Counted from the first letter of the stretch, positions 23,240-32,428 are shown. The stretch is DNA of 64,000 bases from Kiritimatiellia bacterium (GCA_016296065.1 JAEDKA010000002.1:100138-164137), one strand, 5' to 3'. Translations and numbers: made by a program. Notes: generated by a model from the sequence alone, not told the origin.

Positions 23240-25658
23240 CGAGTACGTCAAGGTTGACGACATCGATCCGAAGGACCTCGCGGAGAAACTCACGCGCGCG
23301 GGCCTTCAGGTCGAGTCCATTGAAACGGTCGGGGGAACTCCGCTCTCCGACCTCATCGTCGTCGCGGAGGTGCTGGAGTGCGAGGCGCATCCGAACAGCG
23401 ACCACCTGCACGTCTGCAAGGTGACGGACGGCAAGGAGACCTATCAGGTCGTGTGCGGCGCGCCCAACATGCGCCTTGGCATAAAGACGGCGTTCGCTAA
23501 GATCGGCGCGGAGATCCCCGAGTTCCTCGACAAGAACGGCAAGCCCGAGAAGATCAAGAAGGGCAAGCTTCGCGGAGTCGAGAGCTTCGGCATGTGCTGC
23601 TCGGAGAAGGAGCTCCACATCGGCGAGGGGAACTCCGGCATCATCGAGTATCCGGCCGAGACCCCGACGGGCGCGCTCGTGCGCGACGTGGCGAAGCTCG
23701 AGAAGCCCGAGGTCGTCTTCGACATTGAGGTGACGTGGAACCGTCCGGACGCGCTTTCGGTCGTCGGGCTCGCCCGCGAGTTCGCCGCGATACTGAACCG
23801 TCCGCTCACTCTCCCGCCCGTCGACTTCGAAGAGTGCGGAGTCGATGTAAACGACGAGGTCAAGGTCGTCGTTGAGGACAAGGAGAAGTGCCTCAGGTAC
23901 ACCGCGCGCGTCGTGACGGAGATGACACCCGACGCGCCGTCTCCCGCGGTGATGGCGAAGAGGCTGGAGCTCTGCGGCGTCCGTTCGCTCGGGCTCGCCG
24001 TCGACGTCACGAACTACGTGATGCTCGAGCTCGGCCAGCCGATGCACGCCTTCGACCACCGCACGCTCAAGGACCGCACGATCGTCGTGAGGGACGCGCG
24101 CGAGGGCGAGACGATGAAGACGCTCGACGGCGTCGAGAGGAAGCTCGACCCCTCCATGCTGATGATCTGCGACGCCGAAAGGCCGAACGCGGTCGCCGGC
24201 ATCATGGGCGGAGAGGACTCAGGAATCGCCCCCGGCACGACATCCGTCCTCCTCGAGAGCGCTCTCTTCGAGCCGACTTCGACGAAGTTCACCGCTACGA
24301 AGCTCGGTCTCGCGAGCGAGTCGTCGTACCGCTACATCCGCGGAGTCGACAAGGACCTCGCGGACTTCGCGTCGCGCCGCGCTGCGCATCTGCTGCAGAA
24401 GTACGGCAACGCGAAGATCGCGAAGGGGATTGTAGACGTAGACAACCGCGCCAAGCCGCTCAACGCGGACGTCACGCTCGACTTCGAGCGTGCGCGCAGG
24501 CTCATCGGAATCCCCGTCGGAAACGACGCGATGGTGTTCATTCTCCGCGGGCTCGGACTCGTCCCTCGCAAGGACGGCCTGTACGCCGCCGAGAAGTCCG
24601 TCGCTTTCGGCATCCCCTCCTGGCGCTGGGACCTCCTCGAGGAGGCCGACCTCGTGGAGGAAATCGCGAGGCTCTACGGACTCGACAACATCCCGGACAC
24701 GATGCCTTCCGCGCCGTCCGTCTCGCCGCTCTCCGACGCGCCGTTCCGCGCGAAGGCGAGGGTGCGCGAGCTGTGCCTCGCGCTCGGCTTCACCGAGGCG
24801 ATGCACTACTCGTTCCTCTCGAAGAAGGAGCTCGACGACTTCGACACGCGCGCAGCGGACCGCAGGCTCGTCATCCCAGACCCCGTCTCGGCGGAGTACG
24901 GCGTTATGCGCGACTCGCTCCTGCCGCAGATGATGGGCTCGCTCGGACGCAACGCCTCGCACCAGCTCGAGACCGCGATGCTCTTTGAGATCGGCAAGGT
25001 GTTCGGCGTCGCGAAGACGCCCAAGGGCGACGTCCCGTGCGAGAAGGAGACCCTCTCGCTCGGCTTCGTCGGTCCCGTCGGACGCGAGGCGCTAAGGACG
25101 CGCGCGCCGCTCTCCGAGGAGGAGGCGGTGCTGTGGATGAAGGGCGCCGTCGAGGAGCTCGTCGCGAAGCTGCACGCAGGGAAGCTCGAGTTCGAGTCGG
25201 CGGACCATCCGGCGTTCGCGAAGGGCGCCGCGCTCGCGGTGAAGCTCAACGGACGCCAGATCGGCGTCATGGGCGCGCTTTCGGCGAAGATGAGGCATCC
25301 GTACCGCCTCACGACGCAGATGGCGCTATGCGAAATGGACCTGAAGCCGCTTCTCAAGCGCGTGAACGAGCTCGGGCGCGTATCGCCCGTGCCGCAGTTC
25401 CCGCTCGTGAGGCGCGACATCGCGATCGTCGCCGCGAAGTCGGTGACGAACGCCGCCGTTGAGGATGTCATCCGCAGGAACGGCGGAAAGGACCTCGTCA
25501 AGGTGACTCTCTTCGACGTCTTCAAGGACTCGCGCGCCTACTCGCTCGAGTTCAGGTCGGCGGAGAGGACGCTCACCGACGAAGAGGTGGGCAAGGACTT
25601 CCAGCGGATCGTCGACGCCCTCAAGGCGACCGCCGGCATCGAGGTGAGGGAAAGTTGA
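23214..25658 (+). CDS. pheT: phenylalanine--tRNA ligase beta subunit
   Basis: An 814-residue protein (E. coli 795) with all PheT landmarks: N-terminal MKLPLSWLNEYV, the tRNA-binding domain (VLECEAHPNSDHLHVCKV), B3/B4 editing region (DVTNYVMLELGQPMHAFD), B5, the catalytic-like core (EEADLVEEIARLYGLDNIP) and the C-terminal anticodon-binding domain (PQFPLVRRDIAIV). It pairs with PheS to charge tRNA-Phe in the cytoplasm; pheS is not in the window. The ATG at 23214 lies inside the upstream gene and has only a weak purine-rich ribosome site, so initiation probably depends on upstream translation. Confidence 0.95.
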   Translation: MKLPLSWLNEYVKVDDIDPKDLAEKLTRAGLQVESIETVGGTPLSDLIVVAEVLECEAHPNSDHLHVCKVTDGKETYQVVCGAPNMRLGIKTAFAKIGAEIPEFLDKNGKPEKIKKGKLRGVESFGMCCSEKELHIGEGNSGIIEYPAETPTGALVRDVAKLEKPEVVFDIEVTWNRPDALSVVGLAREFAAILNRPLTLPPVDFEECGVDVNDEVKVVVEDKEKCLRYTARVVTEMTPDAPSPAVMAKRLELCGVRSLGLAVDVTNYVMLELGQPMHAFDHRTLKDRTIVVRDAREGETMKTLDGVERKLDPSMLMICDAERPNAVAGIMGGEDSGIAPGTTSVLLESALFEPTSTKFTATKLGLASESSYRYIRGVDKDLADFASRRAAHLLQKYGNAKIAKGIVDVDNRAKPLNADVTLDFERARRLIGIPVGNDAMVFILRGLGLVPRKDGLYAAEKSVAFGIPSWRWDLLEEADLVEEIARLYGLDNIPDTMPSAPSVSPLSDAPFRAKARVRELCLALGFTEAMHYSFLSKKELDDFDTRAADRRLVIPDPVSAEYGVMRDSLLPQMMGSLGRNASHQLETAMLFEIGKVFGVAKTPKGDVPCEKETLSLGFVGPVGREALRTRAPLSEEEAVLWMKGAVEELVAKLHAGKLEFESADHPAFAKGAALAVKLNGRQIGVMGALSAKMRHPYRLTTQMALCEMDLKPLLKRVNELGRVSPVPQFPLVRRDIAIVAAKSVTNAAVEDVIRRNGGKDLVKVTLFDVFKDSRAYSLEFRSAERTLTDEEVGKDFQRIVDALKATAGIEVRES

Positions 25659-25869
25659 TTTTCTAGGACGTGGGTCCTGGGTTGCACGCGGATTCAGCAG
25701 AAATTTCTTCGACCGACATTTTTAAAAGGGGGCAACCCCTACTAGGAACGACGGGTTCCGGGGATTCTGTGCTACGGCAACGTGGGATCTTTTAAAATGT
25801 AGAATGTAAAGTGTGCAAGCAGTGTGTAACGCGTAAAATGCTGACATTAAGCAAGGGGAAGAGACAGGT

Positions 25870-26730
25870 ATGATGGCAAGAAGCAGAATGGTATTGCTGG
25901 CAGCGGCGCTGGCAGCCTGCGCCGCCGGGGCGGCGGAGGTCAGGCGTTCGTTCGAGGCAGTGCCGAAGCAGGCGCTCGTCGAGCTCAAGGCCACGGTCGG
26001 GCGGCCGTTTTCGTCCGGCCTAGTCTTTCTGGACGGCAAGTTCATTCCGCCTCCCTACAAGGTTGAGCGCTACGGCACGGCGCTTCGCATCAACGGGCAG
26101 CAGGTGACCGGGCAGATCATCCCGTGGGACGAATTTCTCAAGACGCAGACCGGTGTGCGCGTGGAGCGCGTCGAAGCCCCGGCGTCGGAGGCTCCCGCCG
26201 CGGCCGAGGAGGAGGCGCCTGCCGAGTCCTCCTATTCCGACGACCTTTCCGACGACTTCGACGATCTCTTCGACGACAACCCCAAGCCCAAGAAGAAGAC
26301 GTCGCGTCCTGCGGCGCGCAAGCCCGCCGCGCCGCCTCCGCCCGCCGCGAAGGTCATATTCGACGGCGAGTTCAAGCCGAATACGAAGACCAAGGCGATG
26401 GTGGCCAGGCTCAACAAGTACCGCACCGACCTCGAGGTGATGCTCCGCAAGGGAGGGGCGTACTTCTTCGGGACGCGCTACTCCGCCATCAGGGCGGACC
26501 GCGCGCCTGCCGACATGTTCATCGAGGTCATCCCGCAGGTGATGAAGGACTGCTCCACGTTCGAGGCGTTCTCCTCGGCCGCCCGCGCGAAGGGCATAAC
26601 GTATCTTTCCGAGGCAGTGCTGCGCGACCTCTTCCGCAACAGGCTCGACTACATCAAGCTGCAGGAGCGCGCCAAAGCCGTCAAGGACGAGCGCAAATGG
26701 GAAGCGATGCTGAACAAGGCCGGACAGTGA
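25870..26730 (+). CDS. exported protein of unknown function
   Basis: A 286-residue protein with a signal peptide (MVLLAAALAACAAGAAEV). It has an N-terminal domain of about 85 residues (FLDGKFIPPPYKVERYGTAL), an acidic Ser/Asp linker (SDDLSDDFDDLFDD), a Lys/Pro/Ala tract, and a helical C-terminal domain (MVARLNKYRTDLEVMLRKG). No family was recognised. It ends in GTGA overlapping the glycosyltransferase start, so the two are cotranscribed. The 211 bases before it hold TTTTAAAAT near 25791 as a possible -10 and nothing else clear. Confidence 0.65.
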   Translation: MMARSRMVLLAAALAACAAGAAEVRRSFEAVPKQALVELKATVGRPFSSGLVFLDGKFIPPPYKVERYGTALRINGQQVTGQIIPWDEFLKTQTGVRVERVEAPASEAPAAAEEEAPAESSYSDDLSDDFDDLFDDNPKPKKKTSRPAARKPAAPPPPAAKVIFDGEFKPNTKTKAMVARLNKYRTDLEVMLRKGGAYFFGTRYSAIRADRAPADMFIEVIPQVMKDCSTFEAFSSAARAKGITYLSEAVLRDLFRNRLDYIKLQERAKAVKDERKWEAMLNKAGQ

Positions 26731-27767
26731 CGGTCCTCATACCGGCGTACAATCCGGATGAAAAGCTGCTGGCGCTCCTTCCGAAGCTGAAGGAGCGCTT
26801 TTCGCGCATCGTCTTGGTCGACGACGGGTCCGTCAAGGGACGCGAGATATTCCCGCAGGCGGAGAAGTACGTCGAGAAGATACTGGTCCACGAGAGGAAC
26901 CGCGGCAAAGGCGCCGCGCTCAAGACGGGCTTCGCCTATCTCGGCGACTCGACGGACGTCATAACGGCAGATTCGGACGGGCAGCACACGCCCGAGGACA
27001 TCGCGAAGGTCGCCGAGGGGCTTAGGAGCCACCGCGACGGACTCGTCCTCGGCGTGCGCTCGTTCTCTGGCAAGGTCCCGCTGAGGAGCCGCTTCGGGAA
27101 CTGGTGGACGCGCTGGTTCTTCTTCCTGATGACGGGGCTGATGATCCGCGACACGCAGACCGGCCTGCGCGGGATTCCCGCGGCGCTTCTGCCGCGCGTC
27201 GCCGCGATACCGGGAGACAGGTACGAGTACGAGATGGCGATGCTCGCGGACGCGAAGAACCATCCGTCGCGCCCGCTGCAGATCCCGATCGAGACGGTCT
27301 ACATCGACTCCAACGCGACGAGCCACTTCAATCCGCTCCTCGACACGATAAGGATATACCGCTCGCTCTTCCAGTTCTGCATATCGTCCGTGCTGTCTTT
27401 CCTCATCGACAACGGAATCTTCGCCGTCGTGATGTGGGCGCTGGCGGCGAAGGACACCCCGCGGCGGGACGACGTCCTGATTGCGCTCGTGGCGGCCAGG
27501 TTCGTGTCGTCGCACTTCAACTACTTCTACAACCGCTTCGTCGTGTTCCGCCGGGAGCGCGCGGCGCCGCACCGGCGCCACCGCAGCTACTACGGATACA
27601 TCGCGCTCGTCCTTGCGGTCGGCGCGGCGAGCTACGCCCTGACCGAGGGCTGCGCGGCGCTTCTCGACGTCCGGGGCGTCGCCGTGACGGTGGTGAAGAT
27701 CGCCGCCGACATCGCGCTCTTCGTCGCGAGCTACCTCGTCCAGAAGAAGCTCATCTTCCGCAGGTGA
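26727..27767 (+). CDS. family 2 glycosyltransferase fused to GtrA domain
   Basis: A 346-residue protein starting at GTG (GTGA overlap). The GT2 domain has TVLIPAYNPDEKL, VDDGS, RNRGKGAALKTGF and DSDGQH (nucleotide-sugar and metal site), like polyprenyl-phosphate sugar transferases of the DPM1 type. From residue about 210 a GtrA-like domain of four membrane helices follows (FCISSVLSFLIDNGIFAVV, FVSSHFNYFYNRFVVF). The fusion probably makes a lipid-linked sugar and places or flips it in the inner membrane for envelope glycosylation. Family and topology are clear; the sugar is not. Confidence 0.9.
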   Translation: MTVLIPAYNPDEKLLALLPKLKERFSRIVLVDDGSVKGREIFPQAEKYVEKILVHERNRGKGAALKTGFAYLGDSTDVITADSDGQHTPEDIAKVAEGLRSHRDGLVLGVRSFSGKVPLRSRFGNWWTRWFFFLMTGLMIRDTQTGLRGIPAALLPRVAAIPGDRYEYEMAMLADAKNHPSRPLQIPIETVYIDSNATSHFNPLLDTIRIYRSLFQFCISSVLSFLIDNGIFAVVMWALAAKDTPRRDDVLIALVAARFVSSHFNYFYNRFVVFRRERAAPHRRHRSYYGYIALVLAVGAASYALTEGCAALLDVRGVAVTVVKIAADIALFVASYLVQKKLIFRR

Positions 27768-27788
27768 TCCGCCGCTCCCGCCTGCGAA

Positions 27789-27818
27789 TTGCGCGGTGCG
27801 GCGGCAATATGGTAAAAT
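27789..27818 (+). promoter_or_regulatory. promoter for a probably leaderless ktrA-like transcript
   Basis: TTGCGC (27789-27794), 18 bp spacer, extended -10 TGG-TAAAAT (27813-27818). The ATG at 27826 is 8 bases past the -10, at the expected start of transcription. Confidence 0.6.
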
Positions 27819-27825
27819 ACCCTTC

Positions 27826-28479
27826 ATGAAAAGGATAGGGATTATCGGCGCGGGGCGGTTCGGAATGAGCCTCGCGGAGACGCTCGCCAACGGCGGGACG
27901 GAAGTTGTGCTTATCGACAGGAACAGACCCGCCATGCAGAGTGCATCGGAGTTCGCGACGGCTCTCCAGGGCGACGCGACGCAGCCGCACGTTCTCGCCG
28001 AGGCCGGGTTCGCCGAGTGCGACGTCGTCGTGGTCGCGATCGGGTCCAACATCGAGGCGTCCATGATGGCGACGGCGAACTGCAAGGAGCTCGGCGTTCC
28101 GCGCGTCGTCTCGAAGGCGACGAGTGAGCTTCATGGAAAGATCTTGAGGCGCATCGGGGCGGACAGCGTGGTGTATCCGGACCGCGACAGCGCGCACCGC
28201 CTCGCCCGCGCCATCGCGAACCACGACGTGGTCGACTTCCTCGAAGTCGCAGAAGGGTACTCCATCGCGGAGATCGATGTTCCGGACGCAGCGCGCGGCA
28301 AGACGCTCGCCGAGGCGGACCTCAGGAAGAAGACGGGGCTCACGGTCCTCTGCATCCGCCGCGGCGACGATTCCGGGCACGGGCGCACGGTGATAATTCC
28401 GCAGCCATCCGACAAGCTCGAGAACGAGGACAAGCTCGTCGTGTTCGGCGAGACAAAGCAGATTGACGCGCTGTCGTGA
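27826..28479 (+). CDS. KtrA/TrkA-type potassium channel regulatory protein
   Basis: A 217-residue protein with an N-terminal RCK Rossmann domain (GIIGAGRFGMSLAETL, then VVLIDRNRPAM and ALQGDATQPHVLAEAGF) that binds nucleotide, and a C-terminal TrkA_C domain (YSIAEIDVPDAARGKTLAE). Such proteins gate a KtrB/TrkH potassium channel at the inner membrane; no channel gene is in the window. It overlaps murA by GTGA, an odd pairing that makes potassium control and peptidoglycan synthesis share a transcript. Confidence 0.9.
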   Translation: MKRIGIIGAGRFGMSLAETLANGGTEVVLIDRNRPAMQSASEFATALQGDATQPHVLAEAGFAECDVVVVAIGSNIEASMMATANCKELGVPRVVSKATSELHGKILRRIGADSVVYPDRDSAHRLARAIANHDVVDFLEVAEGYSIAEIDVPDAARGKTLAEADLRKKTGLTVLCIRRGDDSGHGRTVIIPQPSDKLENEDKLVVFGETKQIDALS

Positions 28480-29759
28480 GCAGATTCGTAATACAGGGCG
28501 GGAAGACCATCTCCGGCACACACCGTGTTTCCGGCAACAAGAACGCGGCGCTCCCGATGATTGCGGCGTCGCTTCTCTCCGCAGAGCCGGTGACGCTCAG
28601 AAACGTGCCGGACATCGCGGACGTCGCCGCGATGCTGGAGGCGGCGAAGACGTTCGGCGCGAAGGTGTCGCGCGACGCGAAGGAGGGGACGGTGGTCCTC
28701 GCGACGCCGAAAGTCAAGACAGCCAAGATCGACTCGGCGCTCGCCGCGAAGATAAGGACGAGCTTCCTGTTCGCGGGGCCGCTCCTCGCGCGCGTGGGAC
28801 GCGCCTCGCTGCCTCCGCCTGGCGGCGACCAGATCGGACACCGCAGGCTAGACACGCATTTCGCGGGGTTCCGCGCGCTCGGCGCGAAGGCCGTGGCGGG
28901 GCGCAAGACGCTGCGCTTCAGCGGAGAGCTGAAGGGCGCGCGCATTCTCCTCGACGAGGCGTCTGTCACCGCGACGGAGAACGTCCTGATGGCGTCCGTC
29001 ACGGCCCGCGGCAGGACCGTCATCTTCAACGCGGCGTGCGAGCCGCACATCGTCGACCTCGCGAACATGCTCAACGCAATGGGCGCGAAGGTGTCCGGCG
29101 CGGGGACGAACCGCATCGAGGTTGAGGGAGTCGAGTCGCTGCACGGATGCGAGGCGTCCGTCGGATGCGACTACATCGAGGCCGGCAGCTACATCGTCGC
29201 GGCAGCGGTCACGGGTGGCGAACTCACGCTCACCGGAATCGACCCCGAGCCTTTCGAGGTGCTCGCCGGCGCGTTCGCGCGCTTCGGCGTGACGTGGACG
29301 GTCAGCGCGCGCGAGCGGACGCTTACGTTCGTGCCGAAGCGCAGGCTCAAGATGAAGTACGACCTGGGCGACGCGATCCCGTCTGTTTCGGACGGCACAT
29401 GGCCGGCGTTCCCCTCGGACCTCATGTCGATCCTCATCGTCCTTGCGACGCAGACGAGGGGAACGTGCCTTTTCTTCGAGAAGATGTTCGAGTCCAGGCT
29501 CTACTTCGTGGACCACCTCCGCCAGATGGGCGCGAAGATCGTGCAGTGCGATCCGCATCGCGTCGTGGTGACGGGTCCGTCCCAGCTCTACGGCGGAACG
29601 GTCACCTCGCCCGACATACGCGCCGGCATCGCGCTCGTCATCGCCGCGCTCGTCGCGAAGGGCGAGTCGACGATCCTCGGCGCAGAGACGGTTGACCGCG
29701 GTTACGTCTCGGTCGAGACGGAGCTCTCGCGCCTCGGTGCGGGAATCGTGCGGAAGTAG
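28476..29759 (+). CDS. murA: UDP-N-acetylglucosamine 1-carboxyvinyltransferase, Cys-to-Asp variant
   Basis: A 427-residue EPSP-synthase-like enzyme that transfers enolpyruvate from PEP to UDP-GlcNAc, the first committed step of peptidoglycan synthesis. It has the PEP-binding Lys22 (SGNKNAALPMIAASLL), the active-site loop and WPAFPSDLMS with the catalytic Asp. The loop reads PGGDQIGHRR, where E. coli has PGGCTIGARP: the Cys115 that fosfomycin alkylates is Asp118 here, while the loop Arg is kept (Arg123). The known Asp variants in mycobacteria and chlamydiae are active and fosfomycin-resistant. GTG start overlaps the KtrA stop. Confidence 0.92.
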   Translation: MSRFVIQGGKTISGTHRVSGNKNAALPMIAASLLSAEPVTLRNVPDIADVAAMLEAAKTFGAKVSRDAKEGTVVLATPKVKTAKIDSALAAKIRTSFLFAGPLLARVGRASLPPPGGDQIGHRRLDTHFAGFRALGAKAVAGRKTLRFSGELKGARILLDEASVTATENVLMASVTARGRTVIFNAACEPHIVDLANMLNAMGAKVSGAGTNRIEVEGVESLHGCEASVGCDYIEAGSYIVAAAVTGGELTLTGIDPEPFEVLAGAFARFGVTWTVSARERTLTFVPKRRLKMKYDLGDAIPSVSDGTWPAFPSDLMSILIVLATQTRGTCLFFEKMFESRLYFVDHLRQMGAKIVQCDPHRVVVTGPSQLYGGTVTSPDIRAGIALVIAALVAKGESTILGAETVDRGYVSVETELSRLGAGIVRK

Positions 29760-29786
29760 CGGCTGTCTTCGCGTCGGGACGGTTTA

Positions 29787-29795
29787 TGCTATAAT
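29787..29795 (+). promoter_or_regulatory. galE extended -10 (TGC-TATAAT)
   Basis: TATAAT at 29790-29795 preceded by TGC. The start codon is 28 bases downstream, with GGAAAGGA between, so this transcript has a leader. No convincing -35. Confidence 0.6.
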
Positions 29796-29823
29796 ATACG
29801 GAACAGGAAAGGAAATACCAGCA

Positions 29824-30858
29824 ATGAAGATCCTAGTCACCGGCGGAGCCGGGTACATCGGCAGCCACACGGTCGTAGAACTGCTCAACGCGGGGCACGA
29901 CGTCGTAGTCGTCGACAATCTGTGCAACAGCTCGAAGAAGTCGCTCGCCCGCGTAAAGAAGATCACCGGCAAGGACGTGAAGTTCTACAAGGTCGACATC
30001 CGCGACGAGAAGAAGCTGAACGCGTTGCTGGACAAGGAGGCGCCATTCGGCGCAACGATTCATTTCGCCGCCCTCAAGGCCGTCGGCGAGTCGACGAGGA
30101 TTCCGCTCAAGTACTACAACAACAACCTCGGCGGAACCTTCACGCTCCTCAAGTGCCTCGGCGACCACGGATGCAAGAACATCGTCTTCTCCAGCTCCGC
30201 CACGGTGTACGGCGACCCCAAGAGCGTGCCGATCCGCGAGGACTTCCCCACGCCTGGCTGCACGAACGCGTACGGATGGACCAAGCTCATGATGGAGCAG
30301 GTGTTCAAGGACGTCCAGAAGGCGGATCCCGAGTGGAACGTCATCCTGCTCAGGTACTTCAACCCGATCGGCGCGCACAAGTCCGGCCTCATCGGAGAGG
30401 ACCCCGCGGGCATTCCGAACAACCTCCTGCCGTTCGTGGCGCAGGTCGCCGTCGGACGCCGCCCCGAGCTCAGCGTCTTCGGCAACGACTATCCGACGCC
30501 GGACGGAACTGGCGTGCGCGACTACATCCACGTCGTCGACCTCGCCATCGGACACCTCAAGGCCATCGAGAAGATCGAGAAGAATCCGAAACTCGGACTC
30601 AAGGTCTACAACCTCGGCACGGGCCACGGCTATTCCGTCCTCCAGATCGTCAAGGCGTTCGAGAAGGCGTCCGGAAGGCCCGTTCCCTACAAGATCTGCC
30701 CGCGTCGTCCCGGCGACATCGCGGAATGCTGGGCCGATCCTGCGCTTGCCGCGAAGGACCTCGGATGGAAGGCCGAGCGCGGCATCGACGAGATGTGCGA
30801 AGATGCCTGGCGCTGGCAGAGCAAGAATCCGTACGGATACGAAAAGCCGACTAAATAG
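29824..30858 (+). CDS. galE: UDP-glucose 4-epimerase
   Basis: A 344-residue short-chain dehydrogenase-type epimerase that interconverts UDP-galactose and UDP-glucose in the cytoplasm. It has the NAD-binding GGAGYIGSH, the active-site SSSATVYG and YGWTK (YxxxK), and ALKAVGES with NPIGAHKSGLIGED typical of GalE. With the transporter-galK pair at 40776-43333 it completes entry of galactose into UDP-sugars, although the genes are 10 kb apart. Its own promoter and GGAAAGGA ribosome site precede it. Confidence 0.95.
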   Translation: MKILVTGGAGYIGSHTVVELLNAGHDVVVVDNLCNSSKKSLARVKKITGKDVKFYKVDIRDEKKLNALLDKEAPFGATIHFAALKAVGESTRIPLKYYNNNLGGTFTLLKCLGDHGCKNIVFSSSATVYGDPKSVPIREDFPTPGCTNAYGWTKLMMEQVFKDVQKADPEWNVILLRYFNPIGAHKSGLIGEDPAGIPNNLLPFVAQVAVGRRPELSVFGNDYPTPDGTGVRDYIHVVDLAIGHLKAIEKIEKNPKLGLKVYNLGTGHGYSVLQIVKAFEKASGRPVPYKICPRRPGDIAECWADPALAAKDLGWKAERGIDEMCEDAWRWQSKNPYGYEKPTK

Positions 30859-30905
30859 TTAGGTGGTTGGGTGGTTAGGTGGTTGGGTAGTTAGATAGTT
30901 TGGTG
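30858..30905. repeat. GGTTAGGTGGTTGG tandem tract
   Basis: About 48 bases of degenerate TTAGGTGGTTGGGTGG units straight after the galE stop. No gene. Confidence 0.75.
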
Positions 30906-30928
30906 GACGGGGTGACGAAGTGGTTTCG

Positions 30929-31531
30929 ATGGAATATGTCTTAGACGGTTTGGAGGCTGAGCTCGAGCTTGAACGCGAGCTTGGCGTCCGTGCCGTCGAG
31001 ATCGACCGCGCACTGCTGAGCCCAGCGCCAGCCGCGGCGGCAGGTGAGGCTGCCGTTCCAGCTCCAGCCGCGGCGGCAGGCGAGGCTGCCGTTCCAGCGT
31101 CCGCCGCGGACATTCGCCAGCCGACCGCCAAACTCGAACCAGCACCCGCGAACTACGCCTCTAGTGCCACATTCCTTGACTTCGTGTTCCTGCACGACAG
31201 GCCGCTGTCGCCGGGCGGAATCGAGATGATGGCGAAGATAGTGACGGCGATGAAGAAGACGCCCGAAACCGCGCCGATAATCTTCACGGGGGAGCGTCCA
31301 GAGGCGAAGGCGTACGTGCTGCTGGGGTCGGGCGCGCTGCGCAAGTGGCTTCCTGGCGTGAGAGGCGCGCCGGGGGAGTGGGTAAAGGACTCGGCGGGGA
31401 ACAGCTATCTTGTCACCTACTCTCCCGAGTTCATCCTCCGCATGGGCCCGGTGACGCCGGCAGTCAAGGAGATCAAGATGAAGATGTGGACATCCCTCAA
31501 AGGCGTCATGCAGAGAGTCGTTAGTCGATAG
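30929..31531 (+). CDS. uracil-DNA glycosylase-like protein, probably inactive
   Basis: A 200-residue protein. The first 65 residues hold an acidic helix and an Ala/Pro-rich spacer with a duplicated AAAAGEAAVPA unit. The C-terminal half resembles the UDG superfamily: YVLLGSGALRKWLPGVRG as the LGxxAxxxL strand-helix, and LVTYSPEFILR where active enzymes have TYHPSxLLR. The catalytic His is Ser, and the N-terminal Gly-Glu-x-Pro-Gly motif is not found (DRPLSPGG at the expected place). It is either a degenerate glycosylase or a remote relative. The final VVSR and the stop are encoded by a GTCGTTAGTCGATAG repeat. A GTG at 30920 is an alternative start. Confidence 0.5.
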   Translation: MEYVLDGLEAELELERELGVRAVEIDRALLSPAPAAAAGEAAVPAPAAAAGEAAVPASAADIRQPTAKLEPAPANYASSATFLDFVFLHDRPLSPGGIEMMAKIVTAMKKTPETAPIIFTGERPEAKAYVLLGSGALRKWLPGVRGAPGEWVKDSAGNSYLVTYSPEFILRMGPVTPAVKEIKMKMWTSLKGVMQRVVSR

Positions 31532-31577
31532 TCGTTAGTCGTTTCAACTTCAACCTTAAAACCTTCAACCTTCAACG
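31512..31577. repeat. TAGTCGTTAGTCG and CAACCTTCAAC tracts
   Basis: Two adjoining degenerate tandem tracts: GTCGTTAGTCGATAGTCGTT then TTCAACTTCAACCTTAAAAC and more. The first supplies the stop of the preceding gene. Similar CAACCTTCAACC text precedes def at 46632. Confidence 0.7.
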
Positions 31578-31581
31578 GACC

Positions 31582-32370
31582 ATGACAAACGAAAAATGCA
31601 GAGTCGTCTCGCACCGCGAGATAGGAAGCGGATACCGCTACATTGAGTTCGAGGCGCCGGCGATAGCCGCGGACGCGACTCCCGGACAGTTCGTGCACGT
31701 GCGCGTTCCGTCGCTTGAGAAGAGTGCGCTGCGGCGTCCGTTCTCGATCTTCAACGCCGAAGGCGACAGGCTTGAGCTTCTCTACAAGACGGTCGGACGC
31801 GGCACGGCGGCGCTGAACGAGGTGAAGCCGGGCGACGAAGTCGAGGTGATGGGTCCGCTCGGGCACGGCTTCCCGCTCAAGTGCGCGGGCGAGGCGCTGC
31901 TCGTTGGCGGAGGATACGGCGTCGCTCCGCTCTACTTCCTCTCTAGGCGACTGCTGGGCGCCAATCCCGCGCCTGCCGCCATTCATCTCTTTGTCGGCGG
32001 GCGCACGAAGAACGACCTCCTCGCGCTGGACCGTTTCGAGGCGCTGGGTGGGGTGAAGGTGCATCTCGCCACCAACGACGGCAGCGCGGGCGCGAAGGGG
32101 CTTGTCACCGATCCGCTGGACGACGAGCTCATACGCCTGCGCGGAGAGGGCGGGAAGTTCGAGCTATTTGCGTGCGGACCGGATCCGATGCTCAAGGCCG
32201 TGGCGCTGCGCGCGACGGGGACGGGCTCGAAGGGATGGATTTCAATGGACCGCCACATGGTCTGCGGCGTCGGTGCGTGCTATGCCTGCATCCAGAAGAC
32301 GGTGCGCGGCAACTCCCGCTGCTGCATAGAAGGCCCGGTCTTCGCGGCGGAAGACCTCGTCTGGCAGTGA
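31582..32370 (+). CDS. pyrK: dihydroorotate dehydrogenase electron transfer subunit
   Basis: A 262-residue ferredoxin-reductase-like flavoprotein: FAD site RRPFSIFN, NAD-binding region LLVGGGYGVAPLYFLS and CGPDPML, and the PyrK-specific C-terminal 2Fe-2S cluster motif CGVGACYACIQK with the fourth Cys in SRCCIEGP. It carries electrons from dihydroorotate oxidation by PyrD to NAD in pyrimidine synthesis. pyrD is not next to it. The ribosome site is poor (CCTTCAACGGACC before the ATG, within a repeat tract). Confidence 0.88.
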   Translation: MTNEKCRVVSHREIGSGYRYIEFEAPAIAADATPGQFVHVRVPSLEKSALRRPFSIFNAEGDRLELLYKTVGRGTAALNEVKPGDEVEVMGPLGHGFPLKCAGEALLVGGGYGVAPLYFLSRRLLGANPAPAAIHLFVGGRTKNDLLALDRFEALGGVKVHLATNDGSAGAKGLVTDPLDDELIRLRGEGGKFELFACGPDPMLKAVALRATGTGSKGWISMDRHMVCGVGACYACIQKTVRGNSRCCIEGPVFAAEDLVWQ

Positions 32371-32428
32371 ATCTCCCCGCCGCGACGGTGCGCCGGGGTT
32401 AATGGGGGCGAGGCGAAAAGCTTGTCAA

